Assembly: GCA_937983015.1 (NCBI GenBank)
Contig: CALKAK010000066.1
Location: forward strand, 1-34,440
DNA length: 34,440 nucleotides
DNA from: an uncultured Bacillaceae bacterium
GTDB lineage: Bacteria; Bacillota; Bacilli; Bacillales; Caldibacillaceae
Reading direction: 5' to 3'
The translations under genes were made by a program, and so were the position numbers. The notes below the pieces were generated by a model that searched no databases, was not told the origin of the DNA, and saw nothing but the letters and a program-made list of their open reading frames with translations. Positions 1 through 6,898 of the stretch are shown in pieces; positions within the stretch are counted from its first letter, which is position 1, and every line of letters begins with the position of its first letter.

Positions 1-60
1 GCTCAAATGAATAAACAGGGTCTTACTTCGTCTTGTTCAGTTTTCAAGGTTCGATGCTCT
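1..60 (-). other. rRNA operon 5' leader (start of an rrn transcript)
   Basis: On the minus strand the sequence contains the phrase CCTTGAAAACTGAACAAG, which is typical of the leader and spacer regions of Bacillus rRNA operons. It lies just downstream of two strong promoters, so the 16S rRNA gene should begin beyond the left edge. In B. subtilis ygxA borders rrnD, which agrees with the neighbouring gene here. No mature rRNA sequence is inside the window. Confidence 0.7.
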
Positions 61-77
61 CCAAAAGCGACTTTTAA

Positions 78-105
78 ATTATATCATGAGATGAAATTTT
101 GTCAA
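78..105 (-). promoter_or_regulatory. rRNA promoter P2
   Basis: On the minus strand there is a perfect -35 TTGACA (100-105) and a perfect -10 TATAAT (78-83), separated by 16 bp. It is the downstream member of a tandem pair and points into the rRNA leader. Confidence 0.8.
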
Positions 106-146
106 TAACTTTCTTGAGTTTTGTTAACTCATCCACAGCGATTATT

Positions 147-175
147 AATATACCAGCTTAAACACAATATGTCAA
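147..175 (-). promoter_or_regulatory. rRNA promoter P1
   Basis: On the minus strand a -35 TTGACA (170-175) and a -10 TATATT (147-152) are separated by 17 bp. Tandem P1/P2 promoters about 70 bp apart are usual for Bacillus rRNA operons. P1 starts about 20 bp after the ygxA stop codon, so little space separates the two units. Confidence 0.75.
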
Positions 176-197
176 CAGCTTTTTATTTTTTACAATA

Positions 198-1046
198 CTA
201 TTTGTTCTTGACGGAAAAACGCCTTTCAATCATTTTATCCTCATTACGAACCACACTGATATAATTTTTTTCGACTAAAAACTCGATCAACGGGACAATT
301 TCATAAGAATAGTGCCGAAATTCCGAGTGCATTATAATTTCATGCAAGGTCCATTGTTCCCTTGTTTTCAATACTTCTAAAAGATGCGTAGTGCAAAGAT
401 CTATATTCTTGTGAATGAAAAATTCTAAAGCTAAAAATATTAATTCTAACCGTTTAGATAATCGTTCATCGTTATTGATGATCTCATCATACATCTTGCT
501 TAATTCTGGTTCGATTCGTTTTACTTGATTCCAGACAACGGTTTTCGGGAGCAAACCTTTTTCTATAACGGCTATTTTTCCAAGATGCTGAAGAGACTGG
601 ATTAAATAAGTATAGGCATCTAAATATTGTTGCTTTTGATATAACGACTTCCCGTCTTTATAATTACAAATTAATTTTGCAAATTCAATGCCCAGCTTAA
701 CTTTCCGTTCATAAAAAGGAAAATCTTTCAACTCCTGGATGAACTGACGTAAAAAGTCATTCCGATCAAAAATAATCTTTCCATATAGAAACCATTCAAA
801 AATTATTTTATTCGTCCCCGCTAAGATCCATTCTCTTAATTCTGAATCGGGAATAACATAGAGCAAGATTCTATTTTCTTCATGAAAGTACGTGTCGGTA
901 ATTTGCTTTTTAAAATCGGAATCCGTGACAACCAAAAATACTAAATCGAATGCCCGGCAAAGATCGGGATCATCAACCAGTAAAATGCCCTTGGTTGTTT
1001 TTCTACTTGCCCAGGGTTGATAAATCGCCCTTAAATGACACTCCAT
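198..1046 (-). CDS. ygxA: YgxA-like nucleotidyltransferase-like protein
   Basis: This 282-residue soluble protein resembles B. subtilis YgxA, annotated as nucleotidyltransferase-like. Identification rests on overall resemblance and on position: between ygzB and an rRNA operon, exactly as in B. subtilis. The N-terminal 100 residues look like an alpha/beta domain (for example ILLVDDPDL and DLVFLVV), and the rest is helical. No classical GS/DxD nucleotidyltransferase motif is obvious to me, so activity is uncertain. The ATG follows GGAGG with suitable spacing. It is divergent from ygzB, and a tandem 14-bp repeat lies in the shared upstream region. The substrate is unknown. Confidence 0.8.
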   Translation of the reverse strand: MECHLRAIYQPWASRKTTKGILLVDDPDLCRAFDLVFLVVTDSDFKKQITDTYFHEENRILLYVIPDSELREWILAGTNKIIFEWFLYGKIIFDRNDFLRQFIQELKDFPFYERKVKLGIEFAKLICNYKDGKSLYQKQQYLDAYTYLIQSLQHLGKIAVIEKGLLPKTVVWNQVKRIEPELSKMYDEIINNDERLSKRLELIFLALEFFIHKNIDLCTTHLLEVLKTREQWTLHEIIMHSEFRHYSYEIVPLIEFLVEKNYISVVRNEDKMIERRFSVKNK

Positions 1047-1132
1047 TCGTTCGCCTCCAAACTTTATGTTTCATTTACAAATTCGACATTTCTTCTTAAT
1101 ATCCCCCTTACAAAAGTAATTTTTTATACTGT

Positions 1133-1160
1133 TTTGCACAATAAACTTTGCACAATAAAC
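1133..1160. repeat. exact tandem 14-bp repeat
   Basis: The unit TTTGCACAATAAAC occurs twice head to tail (1133-1146 and 1147-1160) with no mismatch. It sits in the divergent spacer between ygxA and ygzB. It may be a replication-slippage duplication or a pair of regulator sites; the sequence does not say which. Confidence 0.75.
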
Positions 1161-1240
1161 AGGGGATTATTGTCAGAAAAGTTCTTTTTGTTTTAATATA
1201 ATAAATAGATTGTGGTATATTTTGTTTGGAGGGAACGAAT

Positions 1241-1591
1241 ATGAAAAAACCTAAAAGTAAAATTCATAAAATCCGGACCCTTGCACTTTTATTAGTTTTC
1301 GTCGGATTTATTATCATGTATGCCGGTCTCCTTTTCCGTAACCAGCCGATTTTAATGAGCATTTTGATGATGCTCGGTTTGCTTTCATGTGTAGCTAGTG
1401 CCATCATTTATTTTCTTATCGGGATGTTGTCTGTAAAAGCGGTAAAAGTGGTATGTCCCGGTTGTAATAAAGTAACAAAGATGTTAGGTAGAGTTGATAT
1501 CTGCATGTATTGTGAAGAAGCCCTAACTCTTGATAAAAGTTTAGAAGGTCTGGAATTTGATAAAGCTTATAATCGAAAGAGAAATATTTAA
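1241..1591 (+). CDS. ygzB: YgzB, UPF0295 small membrane protein
   Basis: This 116-residue protein of the UPF0295 family has no established function. Two hydrophobic helices (roughly residues 13-35 and 41-66) are followed by a soluble tail with two CxxC pairs (CPGCN and CMYC), which suggests a small zinc-ribbon-like domain facing the cytoplasm. The start is the ATG at 1241, preceded by GGAGGG; an in-frame TTG at 1226 overlaps that ribosome binding site and is unlikely. It lies divergent from ygxA and convergent with perR, the same set of neighbours as in B. subtilis. Confidence 0.85.
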   Translation: MKKPKSKIHKIRTLALLLVFVGFIIMYAGLLFRNQPILMSILMMLGLLSCVASAIIYFLIGMLSVKAVKVVCPGCNKVTKMLGRVDICMYCEEALTLDKSLEGLEFDKAYNRKRNI

Positions 1592-1710
1592 CAGTTTTCT
1601 ACAAACGATTATTTTCCCAGTTAGCCGGTAACAAGCTACTTTTAGTTCCTGATCGAGGTGAAGAAGTCCCCGGCCGCCGGGACAACCATTCATCGCAAAA
1701 AAATGGCCAA

Positions 1711-1735
1711 AATAAAAAGAGCTATTTTAGCTCTA
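1711..1735 (-). terminator. perR terminator
   Basis: On the minus strand a 7-bp stem (AGAGCTA / TAGCTCT) with a 3-nt loop is followed by TTTTTATTTT. It lies about 10 bp past the perR stop and may also end ygzB transcription from the other side. Confidence 0.65.
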
Positions 1736-1745
1736 TTTAAGGAGG

Positions 1746-2195
1746 TTATGAATTCATTTTCAGCGATTCCTTTTTTAAACAATCGGGACACAACCCATAA
1801 ACTTCGAGACGATGATGGCTTATACGATACTCAGTTACATGTTCAGCGAAATGTTCAACTTCGTCGAGTCCTGGATACTGAAAATCGACGATTTTTCCGC
1901 ATTGTTCACAAATTGCATGGTAATGTTCGGTAGTGGTAAAATCAAATCTACTTGATTGATCGCCGTATGTCAATTCTTTAACAAGCCCCACATCACGGAA
2001 CACACGTAGATTATTGTAAACTGTTGCTACACTCATATTTGGAAATTTGCTTTCCAAAGCTTTATATATTTCATCGGCTGTTGGATGGCTTTCACATTTG
2101 ATCAAATATTCCAGTATCGCATGACGCTGTGGTGTAATCCGAACACCTGATTCTTTCAACGTATCCAGGGCTTCCTTCAGTCGATTATGCGACAC
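1746..2195 (-). CDS. perR: PerR peroxide-stress repressor (Fur family)
   Basis: Metal-dependent repressor that senses H2O2 by iron-catalysed histidine oxidation and controls peroxide-defence genes. It has an N-terminal winged helix (RITPQRHAILEYL to NMSVATVYNNLRVF) and a C-terminal dimerisation domain. Starting at the GTG at 2195, nine bases after AGAGG, gives 149 residues and puts the ligands at the B. subtilis positions: H37, D85, H91, H93 and D104 for the regulatory metal, and C96, C99, C136 and C139 for structural zinc. The Asp at 104 is the residue linked to peroxide sensing. An ATG six bases upstream is the alternative start. A PerR box over the promoter implies autoregulation. Confidence 0.95.
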   Translation of the reverse strand: MSHNRLKEALDTLKESGVRITPQRHAILEYLIKCESHPTADEIYKALESKFPNMSVATVYNNLRVFRDVGLVKELTYGDQSSRFDFTTTEHYHAICEQCGKIVDFQYPGLDEVEHFAEHVTEYRISHHRLEVYGLCPDCLKKESLKMNS

Positions 2196-2232
2196 CGTCA
2201 TGCACCTCTTCTCTTTAAAATATATTATTATA

Positions 2233-2279
2233 TAATAATTCTTATAATTAGTATACTAACTTTTGGCCTAATTTGTCAA
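2233..2279 (-). promoter_or_regulatory. perR promoter with PerR box
   Basis: On the minus strand there is a -35 TTGACA (2274-2279) and a -10 TATACT (2250-2255) with an 18-bp spacer. Immediately downstream, at the expected transcription start, 2233-2247 reads TAATAATTCTTATAA. This matches the 7-1-7 PerR box TTATAATnATTATAA at 12 of 14 defined positions, so PerR should repress its own gene. Confidence 0.65.
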
Positions 2280-2396
2280 TAAAGTAAGCGGGAAATGACG
2301 GTTTTTTGTGAAACATTTCATAATTAATTCACAATTATTCTTTTTAGATGTCAATATTTTATTAAAAAATTCTTTGGGTCCCTTTTTCCGGTCATT

Positions 2397-2948
2397 TCAC
2401 TTTTCATGTAGTCGTTCCTCTTCAATCTGCAAACTGTAATTTACGTAGCGACCGGCCACAAACAGATAATCAGACAGTCGATTCAGATAACTGAGCACAA
2501 CCGGAGCTACATTGTCGATTCCTACCACTAATCTTTCTGCTCGCCTTACAACCGCACGTGCCACATGCAGTGCACTCGCAGCTGGATGTCCACCAGGTAG
2601 AATAAAATTTTTCAATTCCGGTAGTTCTGCCTGGAGACGATCGATATCCTTTTCCAAATCCTTCACGTCATCTTCGCTTAATTTCCAATGGACTTCCTTC
2701 CCCTCAGGTGTTGATAAATAGGATCCGACATGAAAAAGATTGGTCTGAACCTTATGTAATGTTTCAAGGAGAAGGGATTGATTGGAAAAATTAACCTGCT
2801 TGAGGAAACTAACTGCTAAACCTATCATGGAATTTGCCTCGTCACAAGTTCCATAAGCTTCAACACGCAGATCATTTTTTGGTACCCGAATCCCATATAG
2901 AAGTGATGTAGTACCTTTATCACCAGAACGAGTATAAATTCTTGCCAT
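2397..2948 (-). CDS. PduO-type ATP:cob(I)alamin adenosyltransferase
   Basis: A 183-residue cytoplasmic enzyme that transfers the adenosyl group of ATP to cob(I)alamin, making coenzyme B12. Family marks are the N-terminal ATP-binding segment YTRSGDKGTTSL, the EAYGTCDEANS segment, and the C-terminal LNRLSDYLFVAGRYVN helix; the protein is a five-helix bundle that works as a trimer. It starts one base after the stop of the dehydrogenase gene upstream, so the two are probably co-transcribed and translationally coupled. It equals B. subtilis YvqK in type, but that gene is not at this locus in B. subtilis. No cobalamin riboswitch is visible upstream. Confidence 0.92.
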   Translation of the reverse strand: MARIYTRSGDKGTTSLLYGIRVPKNDLRVEAYGTCDEANSMIGLAVSFLKQVNFSNQSLLLETLHKVQTNLFHVGSYLSTPEGKEVHWKLSEDDVKDLEKDIDRLQAELPELKNFILPGGHPAASALHVARAVVRRAERLVVGIDNVAPVVLSYLNRLSDYLFVAGRYVNYSLQIEEERLHEK

Positions 2949-2949
2949 C

Positions 2950-3900
2950 TTAATACCCCCGATCGAGATCCACTATATTTATCATGTGCTCTTTTTCATT
3001 TAAATAATGATGTAAGTTAGTTTCAAAAATTTCCATCGCTCGTTCTAAATATGGTGCAGTGACACCGGTAATATGAGGGGTAATGGTGATGTTTTTACAT
3101 GACCAAAAGGGATGGTTCTCAGGTAACGGCTCTTCCTGAAAAACATCAAGGTAAGCGTGAGCAATTTCCCCTTGATTTAAGGCAGCGAGTAAATCCCTTT
3201 CATTTACAGCATCACCGCGACCGACATTGATAAAAACACTGTTCGTTTTCATGAGAGAAAATTGTTCTTTTGTAAATACGTTTTTCGTCGCTTCTGTACT
3301 CGGAAGTACCGAAACGACAAAATCGGCGAGTGGCAGGACCTCATCCAACTTTTCCATAGGATATATAGCATCAAAATGTTCATTTTTGGAAACCGATCGC
3401 TTGATCCCTAACGTTTTCATCCCGAAACCTTTAGCCAATTTCGCGATATGGCTCCCGATGGCTCCCGCTCCAACTACGAGAAGCGTCTTACCATATAACT
3501 CATCGATCTGGACTTGACGGTTCCAGTGTTTTCTTTCTTTTTCCTTTAAAAACAGAGGGAATTTTTTTACATATTGAAGTATGAAGGCAAAAACGAACTC
3601 ACTGATCGGAATTTTATGAATTCCCCGTACGTTTGTCAATAAAATACCTCGCTCCTTAATGGCTTTCAGTGGCAAATGGTCCAGACCAGCAGATAAAACC
3701 ATTAACCATTGCAGATTCTCAGCTTTTCTCAGGCGCTCTTCCGTCAAATTCTGTCCATAGGTAACTAGCACCTCAGCCTTTGTCAAATCATCACCGACAT
3801 CTTGTAAACTGTTATAGAAGGCGAACTCTACATCGACAAAGGTCTGGCATAACCGTTTTTTCATTTTTTCATTGAGCCCGGCAGCGATTATGATATACAA
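2950..3900 (-). CDS. D-isomer-specific 2-hydroxyacid dehydrogenase
   Basis: A 316-residue NAD(P)-dependent oxidoreductase of the D-2-hydroxyacid dehydrogenase family. The dinucleotide motif GAGAIG is at 144-149. The usual catalytic triad is visible as R228 (NVGRGD), E257 (QEEPLP) and H276 (TPHITG). The second Rossmann strand ends in IKRS (about 166-169) rather than an acidic residue, which suggests NADP(H) preference. The physiological substrate (glyoxylate, hydroxypyruvate or another 2-keto acid) cannot be told from sequence. It is the first gene of a probable two-gene unit with the cobalamin adenosyltransferase; a metabolic link between the two is not apparent. Confidence 0.9.
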   Translation of the reverse strand: MYIIIAAGLNEKMKKRLCQTFVDVEFAFYNSLQDVGDDLTKAEVLVTYGQNLTEERLRKAENLQWLMVLSAGLDHLPLKAIKERGILLTNVRGIHKIPISEFVFAFILQYVKKFPLFLKEKERKHWNRQVQIDELYGKTLLVVGAGAIGSHIAKLAKGFGMKTLGIKRSVSKNEHFDAIYPMEKLDEVLPLADFVVSVLPSTEATKNVFTKEQFSLMKTNSVFINVGRGDAVNERDLLAALNQGEIAHAYLDVFQEEPLPENHPFWSCKNITITPHITGVTAPYLERAMEIFETNLHHYLNEKEHMINIVDLDRGY

Positions 3901-4040
3901 ACGAACTCCTCCCCTTTCAAACCCTTGTTTCGATAAGAACTTCCTATAGAAAATATATGATTTTAGATTTTATTAAAGGACAAGTAGTCCATTTATAAAA
4001 AGCATGAAAGTATATCATATTGCAACAGAAACTCAAACAT

Positions 4041-4070
4041 AAAAAAGGCAAGTCGCACCAAAGACTTGCC
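4041..4070 (-). terminator. bcp terminator
   Basis: An 8-bp perfect stem, GGCAAGTC / GACTTGCC, has an 8-nt loop and is followed on the minus strand by TTTTTT. It lies about 100 bp downstream of bcp and upstream of the dehydrogenase promoter region. Confidence 0.7.
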
Positions 4071-4173
4071 GGAAGAGAAAAGTTTTATTTTGAGGAGGTA
4101 TGCCCTAATACTACGATATGCATCCCGTTATTTTTGGACTGGTTATTCGCCTTTTTCCGAACAAACAGGCTTT

Positions 4174-4650
4174 TTAACCATGACCGGCAAGTTGTTTAAC
4201 AAATTGTAAGGCTTCTTCCACATGACCATCTACTTTAACATTTCGCCATTCCCTAACGATTTTTCCTTCTCGATCAATAAGAAATGTGGAGCGTTCAATG
4301 CCCATGTACTCTTTGCCAAAATTCTTCTTCAATTTCCATACACCATATTTCTCTGCGATTTCATGGTCTTCATCAACGATCAACAAAAAAGGTAAGTTGT
4401 ATTTTTCGACAAATTTTTTATGTCGTTCTAAAGGATCTGTGCTCACACCTAAAATAACGGCATTCAGTTCTGCAAACTGATCATGATGATCCCGAAATGC
4501 GCATGCTTCTTTCGTGCAGCCCGGTGTCATATCCCGCGGATAAAAATATAAAATGACATATTTTCCCCGGAAATCTGACAACTTGACTGTCTCGCCATTA
4601 CTTGCCATGGCTTCAAAATCCGGGGCAAGCTCTCCGACCGTAATCGCCAT
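4174..4650 (-). CDS. bcp: Bcp/PrxQ-type thioredoxin-dependent peroxiredoxin
   Basis: A 158-residue cytoplasmic peroxidase that reduces H2O2 and organic hydroperoxides using thioredoxin. The active-site segment YPRDMTPGCTKEAC holds the peroxidatic Cys45 and, five residues on, Cys50 as candidate resolving cysteine, the atypical 2-Cys pattern of PrxQ/Bcp. FYPRDMTPGCT is the family signature. The start at 4650 is preceded by AAGGAGGTC; the longer in-frame extension upstream lacks a ribosome binding site. It corresponds to B. subtilis ygaF, which lies next to perR; here the adenosyltransferase and dehydrogenase genes lie between. I did not find a convincing PerR box in front of it. Confidence 0.93.
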   Translation of the reverse strand: MAITVGELAPDFEAMASNGETVKLSDFRGKYVILYFYPRDMTPGCTKEACAFRDHHDQFAELNAVILGVSTDPLERHKKFVEKYNLPFLLIVDEDHEIAEKYGVWKLKKNFGKEYMGIERSTFLIDREGKIVREWRNVKVDGHVEEALQFVKQLAGHG

Positions 4651-4892
4651 CGTAGAGACCTCCTTAATTTTTATAATTGAATTGTATGTAATTAATATGT
4701 GGCTAAAAACGTCTTGATTCAAGTATAAAATCTTGCTGTCATCATAAAAATAACATACTGTGTATTTATATGTAGACAAAATCCAAACGCCTGTTAAAGA
4801 TTCACCTTACTCCAACGTTTTATTCGTTATCACGAGTAGGTACATGCTTCGTGCGCTATATAAAAATAGAAAATTAAATGAGGGGAAAAACG

Positions 4893-5957
4893 ATGAAACT
4901 TGGTGCCCGTACTTTCAAAACCGGCCTGGCCGTTGTCCTCGCCCTATTACTCGCTAGAATATTCAACCTTCCATCACCGGTGTTTGCCGGTACCTCGGCA
5001 GCCCTGGCGATGCAGCCATCCATTTACCGGTCGTATATAACACTGATTGAGCAGATTCAAGGCAATGTGATCGGCGCGATACTAGCCATAGCCTTCGCCC
5101 TGGCCTTTGGTAACGATGTTCTTGTTATCGGTATGGCCGCAATTATATTAATCATGGTTCACATTCAATTAAAGATCGATTCATCGATCCCGCTTTCTTT
5201 AGCGACATTGATCGTGTTGATGGAAACACCCGGAGATGAGTTTTTTCCCTATTCCCTGTTGCGCTTTTTGACGATTATGTTAGGTGTCCTGGCCGCATTC
5301 GCCGTAAATATCAGTTTTTTTCCACCGAAATATGAAAAGCGGTTGTTCGCAAGCATTTCTGAGTTAACCAATGACATCCTAAAATGGATACGGGTAACAC
5401 GTCAACAATCTGCCGATCACCAGAAATTAAAAAGAACCATCGAGGATCTGAAAGACCGTTTAATCAAACTCGATCAGCTGTATTTACTGTTTAAAGAGGA
5501 CCGCGGATTATCGATCAAGAAAAAATTTAAAGATCTACGTAAGCTTGTATTATACCGGCAAATGATCCAGGCGGCAAAAAGCGCTTTAAATATTTTAAAA
5601 AAGCAAAATCAGTGCGAGCATGTACTAGAAAAAATTTCCAAAGAATCCCTTCAACAAATATCCGCGATTATTTTTCAACTGATTAGTAATCATGAACAGT
5701 TACTCATGCGCTACGTCGATCAAGTCGTTCCGCATCATGAATTAGAAATGGACGAATATAAATATATTCGTAAAGAATTATTCGTTATCTATCAAACGAT
5801 CAGGGATCTAGAAGATATTATCGGAAAGGAAGCTCAACTCTTCCAGTATTTTGCGGCGATTATGGACTATAATGAACAATTGTCCCACCTCGAGCTCCTA
5901 CTATCGCGAATAGAAGCTTATCATGAAAACGATAAACAAAATATGTATCCCGTTTGA
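4893..5957 (+). CDS. ygaE: YgaE-like membrane protein, aromatic acid exporter family (UPF0421)
   Basis: A 354-residue membrane protein of the ArAE_1 (formerly DUF939) family, annotated by homology as a putative aromatic acid exporter; transport has not been shown for the Bacillus members. The N-terminal 145 residues contain about four to six hydrophobic helices (FKTGLAVVLALLLARIF, GTSAALAMQPS, AIAFALAFGNDVLVIGMAAIILIM, LLRFLTIMLGVLAAFAVNISFF). The rest is a long helical cytoplasmic domain (ArAE_1_C type). The start at 4893 follows GAGGGG; an ATG 15 bases upstream lies inside that site. It is divergent from bcp and convergent with ygaC. Confidence 0.88.
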   Translation: MKLGARTFKTGLAVVLALLLARIFNLPSPVFAGTSAALAMQPSIYRSYITLIEQIQGNVIGAILAIAFALAFGNDVLVIGMAAIILIMVHIQLKIDSSIPLSLATLIVLMETPGDEFFPYSLLRFLTIMLGVLAAFAVNISFFPPKYEKRLFASISELTNDILKWIRVTRQQSADHQKLKRTIEDLKDRLIKLDQLYLLFKEDRGLSIKKKFKDLRKLVLYRQMIQAAKSALNILKKQNQCEHVLEKISKESLQQISAIIFQLISNHEQLLMRYVDQVVPHHELEMDEYKYIRKELFVIYQTIRDLEDIIGKEAQLFQYFAAIMDYNEQLSHLELLLSRIEAYHENDKQNMYPV

Positions 5958-5976
5958 ACTTTTTTACTTCAAACGG
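5950..5976. terminator. palindrome shared by the stops of ygaE and ygaC
   Basis: A 9-bp perfect stem, CCGTTTGAA / TTCAAACGG, has a 9-nt loop (CTTTTTTAC). Both convergent genes end in GTT TGA inside the stem, so each stop codon is the mirror of the other. It is probably a bidirectional terminator, though T-tracts outside the stem are weak. Confidence 0.5.
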
Positions 5977-6499
5977 AATCTTTAAATCGTTCGTACCATT
6001 GATGAATGACACTAGGGGCAAAAGGGCCCCTTTTTTGTTGAATCCATTCTACCAGCATTTCGACATGTTGTTTCAGGATGAGGTCAACCTTTTCGGGGTA
6101 GTTCATTAATTTTTTATTTTTTTCATATTCATCTTGATCGATAATTTGAAACGATCGGTCGGGATAAACGAGAATATCTAGATCATAATCAATGTATTTC
6201 AAAATACGACCATCTAGAGAAAAAGGTGATGACAAGTTACAATAATAAAATACTTCCCCTTCTTTTATCAACCCGATAATATTGAACCAGTACCGACTAT
6301 AAAAAAAGCAAATGGCCGGCTCGGTTGTTTTTCTCACTTTCCCATTTGCTTCGATCACCTCGGTACGTTCATTGGCCCCGATGATCAAATCATTTGAACG
6401 AAATAATACAGTGGTTCTTTTCCAAATCCTGTGGATTTGCCCATTATGTTTGACGCTTTGAATTTCAATCGTATCAAAGGGGCGAGCTTCACCCAACAT
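5969..6499 (-). CDS. ygaC: YgaC, DUF402/UPF0374 nucleoside di/triphosphatase-like protein
   Basis: A 176-residue member of the DUF402 family (UPF0374). Homologues in other Firmicutes have been assigned nucleoside tri/diphosphatase activity, and the fold is a six-stranded barrel with clustered acidic residues. Recognisable blocks are VKHNGQIHRIW, EPAICFFYSRYWFNIIGL, the acidic YIDYDLDILVYPDRSF, and GPFAPSVIHQWYERF; they line up end to end with B. subtilis YgaC. The ribosome binding site (AAAGGAT) is 12 bases from the ATG, rather far, and a TTG follows at once, so the exact start is uncertain by a few residues. Confidence 0.85.
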   Translation of the reverse strand: MLGEARPFDTIEIQSVKHNGQIHRIWKRTTVLFRSNDLIIGANERTEVIEANGKVRKTTEPAICFFYSRYWFNIIGLIKEGEVFYYCNLSSPFSLDGRILKYIDYDLDILVYPDRSFQIIDQDEYEKNKKLMNYPEKVDLILKQHVEMLVEWIQQKRGPFAPSVIHQWYERFKDSV

Positions 6500-6610
6500 T
6501 CTTAGCTATCAATCCTTTACAAAATTTCTTCAGTCCTCTTTATGGACACGATGTCCTTTCTCCTAATAGCATCATACTATTTTTCCTGGGAATTTTCTAA
6601 ATGAATGGTT

Positions 6611-6653
6611 CAAAAAAAATAAAATTAGGCGCCCCTCTCTTATCAGGGCGCCT
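6611..6653 (-). terminator. SASP gene terminator
   Basis: An 8-bp GC-rich stem (AGGCGCCC / GGGCGCCT) is followed on the minus strand by AATTTTATTTTTTTT. It lies 20 bp past the SASP stop. Confidence 0.85.
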
Positions 6654-6673
6654 CACATGAAGCAATAGGCTAA

Positions 6674-6844
6674 TCATGAGTTTTGATTCTTTTTCGCTTC
6701 AGATTGCTGGTTTTGTTTTTTTACTTCCTGTACATCTGTTTCACTGGCAAATTCAGTCCCGAATTGGCCACCAGATGCGGATTGGGCGTTTTGCTGTTTT
6801 ACCTTAGATACATTTGTTCCTGCTTGAGTTTTCTTCTTAGCCAC
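6674..6844 (-). CDS. sspE: gamma-type small acid-soluble spore protein
   Basis: A 56-residue spore storage protein, degraded during germination to supply amino acids. It shows the family segment GGQFGTEFASETD, where the GPR protease cuts within EFAS, and Q/N-rich flanks (VKQQNAQSAS, VKKQNQQSEA). B. subtilis SspE (84 residues) has two such cleavage repeats; this one has a single copy and is much shorter. The start is the GTG at 6844, preceded by GGAGGTG. An ATG 15 bases upstream overlaps that site. Its place beside mutY and yfhP matches the sspE locus of B. subtilis. Forespore expression is expected from the family. Confidence 0.88.
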   Translation of the reverse strand: MAKKKTQAGTNVSKVKQQNAQSASGGQFGTEFASETDVQEVKKQNQQSEAKKNQNS

Positions 6845-6898
6845 TTGTTTCACCTCCACAATGTTTACTTTTTCCTATTCCCGTCAATTTATTCAAAA

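Noticed and set aside
1658..1933. A plus-strand frame starting in a GC-rich patch (CCCGGCCGCCGGG).
   Set aside because: It lies mostly antisense to perR. The GC-rich palindrome is short and has no T-tract, so neither a gene nor a terminator is supported.
4680..4720. An AT-rich stretch upstream of bcp resembling a PerR box.
   Set aside because: The best 15-bp window matches the consensus poorly, far below the 12/14 seen at perR.
4651..4779. A longer start for bcp, adding 43 residues.
   Set aside because: The extension reads through the promoter region and lacks a ribosome binding site, while the internal ATG at 4650 has an ideal one.
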